Part shown: piece after piece, positions 58,919-64,000 of the stretch
Position numbering within the stretch: position 1 is the first letter of the stretch
Layout of the letters: every line of letters begins with the position of its first letter
DNA from: Streptomyces sp. WP-1
GTDB taxonomy: Bacteria; Actinomycetota; Actinomycetes; Streptomycetales; Streptomycetaceae
Length of the DNA: 64,000 nucleotides
Reading direction: 5' to 3'
NCBI RefSeq assembly: GCF_030450125.1
Contig: NZ_CP123923.1
Span: forward strand, 3,472,001-3,536,000
Program-made: the position numbers and the translations under genes
Notes under the pieces: model-generated
What the model saw: only the letters and a program-made list of their open reading frames with translations
What the model was told of the DNA's origin: nothing
Databases searched by the model: none

Positions 58919-60110
58919 GTGGACGACCCGATCCGGCACCCCCTCGCCTACGCCCGTGAACTGCACGGCCTGTCCCAGAGCGGCCTCGTCGCCTCTTCGA
59001 CAAAGCCGCTCGCGGAGATGGCGCGTACGACTGGCCGTACTGGCTTCCCGGACGCGACGAACCGCTGCCGCTGAAGTCCGCCTACACCGTCCGAGCACTC
59101 CACGACGCACAGAGGGCCTTCATGGACCGCCGCACCTTCCTGACCTACAGCGCGATCTCCCTGACCGGACTCGCCGCACAGTGGGCCACCGTCGAACCCG
59201 AACGCCTCGCCTCGGCGCTCGGTGGCAAGCGCGTGGACGCGGAACTCGTGGACCGGCTGGAGGAGACCAGCGGGCGGCTGACGGCCCTGCCCACCGAGCG
59301 GCGCCAGCACACCGTCCGGCTGCTGGACGCCCACCTCGCCACCACGACCGAGCTGATCGAGGGCGGGCGCTACGACGAGGACACCGGCCGCAGGCTTCAT
59401 CTGCTCGCGGCGAATCTGGCCACCACCTGCGGCTGGTACCGCTTCGACCAGGGCCGGCACTGGGCGGCCGGCAAACTCTGGGGAGCGGCGCTCCGGTCCG
59501 CGCACGCCGCCGGGGACCGCGACCACGGGGCCGGGGTGCTCTCGGACTTCGCCTACCAGTCGAACTGGCTGGGCCGGCCGAAGGTCTCCGTCGACCAGCT
59601 CGGCCACGCCCTGTCCGGTACCCGGCACCCCACCGCCCGGTCGCTGCTGTTCCTGCGCCGGGCCCGCGCCCATGCCGCCCTGGGTGAGCGCGCCGCCTGC
59701 CACCGCGATCTGTCGGCGGCCGAGTCCGCCCTCGCGGCCGGGGCGGCTGATCCCGCACCGGGCTGGTGCGCGTGGATGAGCCCGGCCGATCTCGCCGTCG
59801 ACTCCGGGCAGTGCCTGCTCGACCTCGGCCGCACCACCGAGGCCCGCGCCCGGATCGCCGAGGGCATCGCCCTGCTGCCCCGCGCCCGCGACAAGACCCG
59901 CGGAATCTTCCTGACCTACCAGGCCAGGGGATGCCTGGAGGCCGGCGACATCGAGCAGGCCCTCGCCGTCACCGGGGAATCGCTCGACCTGGCCACTCGT
60001 ATCGGCGCTCCCGCTGCGTCACCCTGGTGCGCGAACTCGCCCCCGCCTTCGAGCCGTACCGCCGGGTCGACGGCGTCCCGGAGTTCCTGGAACGGCTCAG
60101 GGCGAGCTGA
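58919..60110 (+). pseudogene. Frameshifted XRE/TPR regulator
   Basis: The N-terminus from GTG 58919 reads HPLAYARELHGLSQSGLV, the start of an XRE domain; the rest of the domain is lost, and the next frame continues with RLFDKAARGDGAYDWPYWLP, LKSAYTVRALHDAQRAFMDR, RTFLTYSAISLTGLAAQWAT and TPR-like helices. Near 60010 a second shift moves the end, CVTLVRELAPAFEPYRRVDG and VPEFLERLRAS, into another frame that stops at 60110. Two breaks and a missing helix-turn-helix indicate a pseudogene. The stretch from ATG 59122 could still give a protein of about 290 residues with an aberrant end. Confidence 0.8.
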
Positions 60111-60127
60111 ACGAACACCCACGGCAC

Positions 60128-60158
60128 GGCCCCGGGACGCCGTGGCGTGCCCGGGGCC
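60128..60158. terminator. Hairpin before the G1 endopeptidase gene end
   Basis: ggccccggg (60128-60136) pairs with cccggggcc (60150-60158) between convergent genes. Confidence 0.8.
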
Positions 60159-60183
60159 GGACCGTCGAGGCGGGAGCCGGGGG

Positions 60184-60945
60184 TCAGCTGTGGTTGTAGG
60201 TGACCGAGAAGTTCTCGCCGCCGCTCAGCGAGGACGTGGTCGCCTTGGTGGTGCTGCCCGAGGCCATGTTGATCTTGTCGGGCGAGTAGTTGCCGATGGC
60301 CTGGCCGTTGGCGGTGGCGTCGGTGAAGTTCGCGGTGCCGAAGTTGGACAGCGGCAGCACGCCGGTGGAGCTGGACGGCGCCTCGGCTATGACCTCGGCG
60401 GAGGCGTTGGACAGACCGCTCTGCGTCTTCTTGGTGGTCTTCGTCCAGCCCTTGGTGGTGTCCGTCAGGGTGAGCGTGTACGAGGTGCCGCTGCGGGAGA
60501 TCGTCGAGGTGAAGTGGTCACCCGCGCTCACCGGGTTGCTGTAGTTCACCGGGTACGCCGGGTACATCTCGTACCAGGACGAGTACACCGCCCGGCCGCT
60601 GGAGCAGTCCGCCTCGGTGCCCGTCTGCTCCACGGAGTTGCTGCCGTCGCCGTCGATGCCGATCCAGAACGAGGAGTACGTGGTCGAGCTGGCGCAGCTG
60701 ACCGCCGGCTGCACCCAGCTCGCGGAGACGCTGGTGAACGTCGTACCGGTCGCGGCGTAGCCGGCCCAGTTGGAGCTGGTGCTGTTCCTGATGCCACCGA
60801 CCAGGTGGTGGCTGCTGATGTGACCACTGACCGGGGTCATGCGCAGCGCCGGCGCGGCGACGGCGGCCGCGGGGGAGGTCGCCAGGGCCGACAGGACGGC
60901 GGCGGCGACGGCTGTGGCTGCGGTGAGGCGGATCGTGGCAGACAT
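60184..60945 (-). CDS. Secreted G1-family (eqolisin) glutamic endopeptidase
   Basis: A 253-residue exported protein: signal peptide (RLTAATAVAAAVLSALATSP), pro-segment, then the peptidase fold: NSTSSNWAGYAATGTTF, FWIGIDGDGSNSVEQTGTEA with the catalytic Gln, YSSWYEMYPAYPVNYS, and ASAEVIAEAPSSS with the catalytic Glu. The beta-sandwich is complete to SGGENFSVTYNHS. It should be active at acidic pH on external proteins. ATG 60945 follows aaggagc. No partner gene is adjacent. Confidence 0.9.
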   Translation of the reverse strand: MSATIRLTAATAVAAAVLSALATSPAAAVAAPALRMTPVSGHISSHHLVGGIRNSTSSNWAGYAATGTTFTSVSASWVQPAVSCASSTTYSSFWIGIDGDGSNSVEQTGTEADCSSGRAVYSSWYEMYPAYPVNYSNPVSAGDHFTSTISRSGTSYTLTLTDTTKGWTKTTKKTQSGLSNASAEVIAEAPSSSTGVLPLSNFGTANFTDATANGQAIGNYSPDKINMASGSTTKATTSSLSGGENFSVTYNHS

Positions 60946-61154
60946 GCTGCTCCTTATCGCGGGTCTCGCGGTGCAGACGTGACTGGCGGCCACCAGTGGG
61001 GGGAAACGTGCGCCCGTGGTTGTCAGTGTGCAGTCAACACAGGTCCCCTTGTCACCCGGCATCCGGGTTTTCACAGCAAAGCTCCTGCCAAGTACCGCCT
61101 ACGAAAGGAGTGTCGAAGGCGAAACCGGCCAGGATCAGGGGCTGGTGGGGCCGC

Positions 61155-63101
61155 TCACACCCCGTCGTACAGCCCCTCCACCTCCCGGCCGAAGTCCGCG
61201 AGGATCCGCGCGCGCCGCAGCTTCATGGAGGGCGTGAGGTGACCCGCCTCCTCCGTGAAGTCGTACGGCAGGACGGTGAAGCGGCGGATCGACTCGGGCC
61301 GGGAGACGAGGCGGTTGGCATCGTCCACGGCACGCTGGAGCACGGCCCGCAACTCGGGGTCGTCGGCGACGAGTTCGGGCGGCACCGGGTGCTTCCCGTT
61401 CATCTGCCGCCAGTGGACGATGCCCTCGGCGTCGAGGGTGAGCAGCGCCGCGACGTACGGGCGGTCGTCGCCGACCAGGATCACCTGGGAGATCAGCGGG
61501 TGCTGGCGCAGCCAGTTCTCCAGCGGGGCGGGGGCGACGGACTTGCCGCCGGAGGTGATGAGGAGTTCCTTCTTGCGGCCGGTGATGGTGAGGTAGCCGT
61601 CGTCGTCCAGCTCGCCCAGGTCCCCGGTGTGCAGCCAGCCGTCGCGGGTGATCGGGACGACACCGCCGGCCTGCGGGTCCCAGTAGCCGCGCAGGACGTG
61701 GTCGCCGGAGATCAGGATCTCCCCGTCCGCGGCGATCCGCACCCGGGTGCCGGGCAGCGGCCAGCCCACGGTGCCGAGGCGGGGCTTGAGCGGTGGCGTG
61801 ACGGTGCTGGCGCCGGTGGTCTCCGTGAGGCCGTACCCCTCGTAGATCCCGATGCCCGCACCGGCGTAGAACGCGGCGAGGCGGCGCCCGAGCGGGGACC
61901 CGCCGCAGATGACGTGCTTGACCCGGCCGCCCATCGCCGCGCGGATGCGGCGGTAGACGAGGGGGTCGTAGAACCCGCGCTGGGTCCGCAGGACGCGGCC
62001 GGGTCCGTCGCCGGTGCCGGACCGGCTCGCCTGGACCGTCTCGCCGTAGCGCCGGGCGACGGCGGCGGCGCGGTCGAAGACGGCACCCCGGCCGCCCGAC
62101 TCGGCCTGCGCGCGGGCCGAGTTGAAGATCTTCTCCAGCATGTAGGGGATGGTCAGCAGGGCGGTGGGCCGGAAGGCGGCGAGGTCCGGCAGCAGGTCCT
62201 CGGCCCTGAGGCTGGGCGCGTGCCCGAGGCGGACGCGGGCGCGGACGCAGGCGATGGCGACCATGCGCCCGAAGACATGGGAGAGGGGCAGGAAGAGGAG
62301 GACGGACGGGTCGTCGTCGTGCTGCTTGAAGACGGGGTGGAGGAGTTCGATCGCGTTGTCGACCTCGGCGAAGAAGTTGCCGTGCGAGAGGGCGCAGCCC
62401 TTGGGGCGGCCGGTGGTGCCGGAGGTGTAGACGAGGGTGGCGAGGGTGGCGGGGCCGAGCATGCCGCGCCGCACCCCGACCTCGCCCTCCGGCACCGGCG
62501 CGCCCGCGTCGGCGAGCCGCTCCACATGGCCCTTCTCCATGACCCACAAGTGCCTTAGTTCCGGCAGGTGTTGCAGCTCGGGCCCGAGCGCGGCGGCCTG
62601 GGCGCCGGTCTCGGTCACGAGGGCGACGGCGCCCGAGTCGTGCAGGATCCAGCGGGTCTGGAAGAGGGAGGAGGTGGGGTAGACGGGGACGGTGACGAGC
62701 CCGGCGGCCCAGGCGGCGAAGTCGAGCAGTGTCCACTCGTACGTCGTACGCGCCATGATCGCGATCCGGTCCCCGGGCGCCAGCCCCTCCGCGATCAGCC
62801 CCTTCGCCACCGCGAGCACCTCCTCGGCGAAGCGCGCCGCGGTGAGGTCCTTCCAGCGGCCGTTCCCGAGCTTGCGGCTGAGCACCACCGCGCCCGGGTC
62901 CTCGGCCGCGTTGTCGAACGGCAGGTCGGCCAGCGACCCATGGGTCACGGGCGCCGCGAAGGGCGGTACGACGGCCTCCCGTACGGCCCCGTCGAGGCGG
63001 CGGGTGTGGGGCGCGACGAGGAGGGGGCGGCCGTCGTAATCGACGGCGGTGACCGGGGAGTCGGCGGGGTACGGGGGGTCGTGGGGGCGCAGGGGGGACA
63101 C
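61155..63101 (-). CDS. Long-chain acyl-CoA synthetase (AMP-dependent ligase)
   Basis: A 648-residue adenylate-forming enzyme. The P-loop motif is LVYTSGTTGRPKGCALSHGN; the later motifs are YEGYGLTETTG, DGWLHTGDLGELDDDGYLTI and ITGRKKELLITSGGKSVAP. It activates fatty acids as acyl-AMP and then acyl-CoA. GTG 63101 follows gaggagccg. It is divergent from the MaoC-like gene, and palindromic TTACCG/CGGTAA sites between them suggest shared fatty-acid-linked control. Confidence 0.92.
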   Translation of the reverse strand: MSPLRPHDPPYPADSPVTAVDYDGRPLLVAPHTRRLDGAVREAVVPPFAAPVTHGSLADLPFDNAAEDPGAVVLSRKLGNGRWKDLTAARFAEEVLAVAKGLIAEGLAPGDRIAIMARTTYEWTLLDFAAWAAGLVTVPVYPTSSLFQTRWILHDSGAVALVTETGAQAAALGPELQHLPELRHLWVMEKGHVERLADAGAPVPEGEVGVRRGMLGPATLATLVYTSGTTGRPKGCALSHGNFFAEVDNAIELLHPVFKQHDDDPSVLLFLPLSHVFGRMVAIACVRARVRLGHAPSLRAEDLLPDLAAFRPTALLTIPYMLEKIFNSARAQAESGGRGAVFDRAAAVARRYGETVQASRSGTGDGPGRVLRTQRGFYDPLVYRRIRAAMGGRVKHVICGGSPLGRRLAAFYAGAGIGIYEGYGLTETTGASTVTPPLKPRLGTVGWPLPGTRVRIAADGEILISGDHVLRGYWDPQAGGVVPITRDGWLHTGDLGELDDDGYLTITGRKKELLITSGGKSVAPAPLENWLRQHPLISQVILVGDDRPYVAALLTLDAEGIVHWRQMNGKHPVPPELVADDPELRAVLQRAVDDANRLVSRPESIRRFTVLPYDFTEEAGHLTPSMKLRRARILADFGREVEGLYDGV

Positions 63102-63313
63102 GAGCGGCTCCTCGGGCGGGCGGCGAGGCGTTCACCGGCGGCCGGGCGCGCGGCGAACGAGCTGGGGTGAGGTGTTACCGCCGGTCAGGCGAGTGATCGT
63201 ACGGGCCCGTTGTGGGGGCTTGGTGCGGTTCCGGGGACGGTCCGGGGGTGGTCCGGGGACGGGGCTGTGCGGGGTCGCCGGGGCGCCCGGCACTGGCCGA
63301 CCTGGGCTTACCT

Positions 63314-63329
63314 GCGGTAACTTTACCGC
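63314..63329. promoter_or_regulatory. Palindromic operator in the acyl-CoA ligase/MaoC promoter
   Basis: GCGGTAA-CT-TTACCGC is a perfect 16-bp palindrome with a further CGGTAAC 2 bp after it; a related gttaccgccggt lies near 63174. The spacing and form suit a TetR-type repressor. Confidence 0.55.
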
Positions 63330-63365
63330 TCGGTAACGCATTTCTTCCCGCCTTCGGAGGGTTTG

Positions 63366-64000
63366 ATGTCGACCGTCCTCGACAAGTCACCTGTTCTGAT
63401 GCGGGAGTTGGCGGCCGGCGCGGTGCGCTCGCTGCGGAAACGCCCGTCGGCGGGGGTGTCGTACCCGGACACGCGACTGGTGCTGCGGGAGATGCGGGCG
63501 GACCCGGCCCGGCTGGCGCGGTACGCGCACCTCTGCGGATTCCCTGCCATGGCACGGGAGTTGCCCCTCCCCTACCCCCACGTCCTCGCGTTCCCGCTGA
63601 CGATGCGGCTGCTCGGCGCCCGGGACTTCCCGCTCCCGCTGCTCGGGCTGGTGCATACCTCGGTCGAACTCGTCCGGCACGCACCGCTGCCCGTGTCGGA
63701 GCCGTACGAACTCACGGTGTACGTATCGGGTTTGGCCCCGCACCGGCGCGGTACGGAGGCGACGGTGGTGACGGAGGCACGGCGGGCCGGGGAGCTGGTG
63801 TGGGAGTCCCGCAGCACGTACCTGTCCCGGCACCGGACGGCGGACGGGCCCGCGTCCGCGCCGCACCCGGACCCGCCGGACCTCCTACCAGCCCTTCTCC
63901 CGGTCCTCGCTTCCTGGGACCTGCCCGGCGGTCTGGGCCGCGCCTACGCCGCCGTCTCCGGCGACCGCAACCCCATCCACCTCACCCGCCTCACCGCCCG
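63366..64000 (+). CDS. MaoC/hot-dog dehydratase, 3' partial
   Basis: From ATG 63366 after cggaggg the frame stays open to the end of the window (211 codons), so the gene continues beyond it. The protein starts STVLDKSPVLMRELAAGAV; FPLTMRLLGARDFPLPLLGL and VHTSVELVRH belong to the first hot-dog fold, and AYAAVSGDRNPIHL at the end is the hydratase motif with catalytic Asp and His. It probably hydrates an enoyl thioester. It is divergent from the acyl-CoA ligase and may work in the same pathway. Confidence 0.85.
   Translation, partial: MSTVLDKSPVLMRELAAGAVRSLRKRPSAGVSYPDTRLVLREMRADPARLARYAHLCGFPAMARELPLPYPHVLAFPLTMRLLGARDFPLPLLGLVHTSVELVRHAPLPVSEPYELTVYVSGLAPHRRGTEATVVTEARRAGELVWESRSTYLSRHRTADGPASAPHPDPPDLLPALLPVLASWDLPGGLGRAYAAVSGDRNPIHLTRLTA

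Overview
The window is high-GC actinobacterial DNA. G/C-rich third codon positions, frequent GTG starts, twin WhiJ-type regulator systems, SARP regulators and the gene order all point to a Streptomyces chromosome. From memory, much of the order resembles the S. coelicolor SCO45xx region (nuo operon, menG, mqnC, mqnA, csp). No rRNA, tRNA, IS element or CRISPR array was recognised.

Layout. 1-9 kb: 3' end of a QorB/NmrA-type SDR, a RarD transporter, a TPR protein with a long Ala/Pro repeat, a decayed amidase, an ABC exporter with a LolA-like protein, and a polyprenyl diphosphate synthase. 9-20 kb: a lytic transglycosylase behind a probable c-di-AMP riboswitch, a HAD phosphatase, a 0.7-kb G-rich complex tandem repeat, a flavoprotein/ATP-grasp pair, fumarylacetoacetase, an M56 peptidase, RecQ and a secreted protein. 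20-36 kb: the complete 14-gene nuoA-N operon (complex I) on the minus strand, with a Rex-type operator upstream. 37-46 kb: NlpC/P60 hydrolase, peptide deformylase, geranylgeranyl-reductase-family flavoprotein, GNAT, PASTA protein, menG, a short amidohydrolase-like protein, mqnC, a prepilin peptidase coupled to an NTF2-like gene behind a SoxR/MerR-type box, a remnant of a Ser/Thr kinase sensor domain, and mqnA. 46-64 kb: cold-shock protein, an AfsR-like regulator, a second SARP next to a degenerate ATP-grasp protein, two WhiJ-like XRE modules (one with DUF397 and an RsbW-like ATPase, one with DUF6879), Nudix genes, several broken genes, a G1 glutamic endopeptidase, an acyl-CoA ligase and the start of a MaoC-type dehydratase.

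Functional reading. The central theme is respiration. Polyprenyl diphosphate synthase (side chain), MqnA and MqnC (futalosine headgroup), MenG (ring methylation) and a GGR-family reductase (possible side-chain saturation) supply menaquinone to the complex I encoded between them. The second theme is a regulator-rich accessory zone (about 44.8-60.1 kb) with clear decay: a kinase remnant, a shortened Nudix gene and a frameshifted XRE/TPR regulator. The least explained items are the 212-229-bp repeat array at 11.1-11.9 kb, the 17-bp motif shared by the SARP and ATP-grasp upstream regions, and the SoxR-like box before the NTF2/prepilin-peptidase pair.
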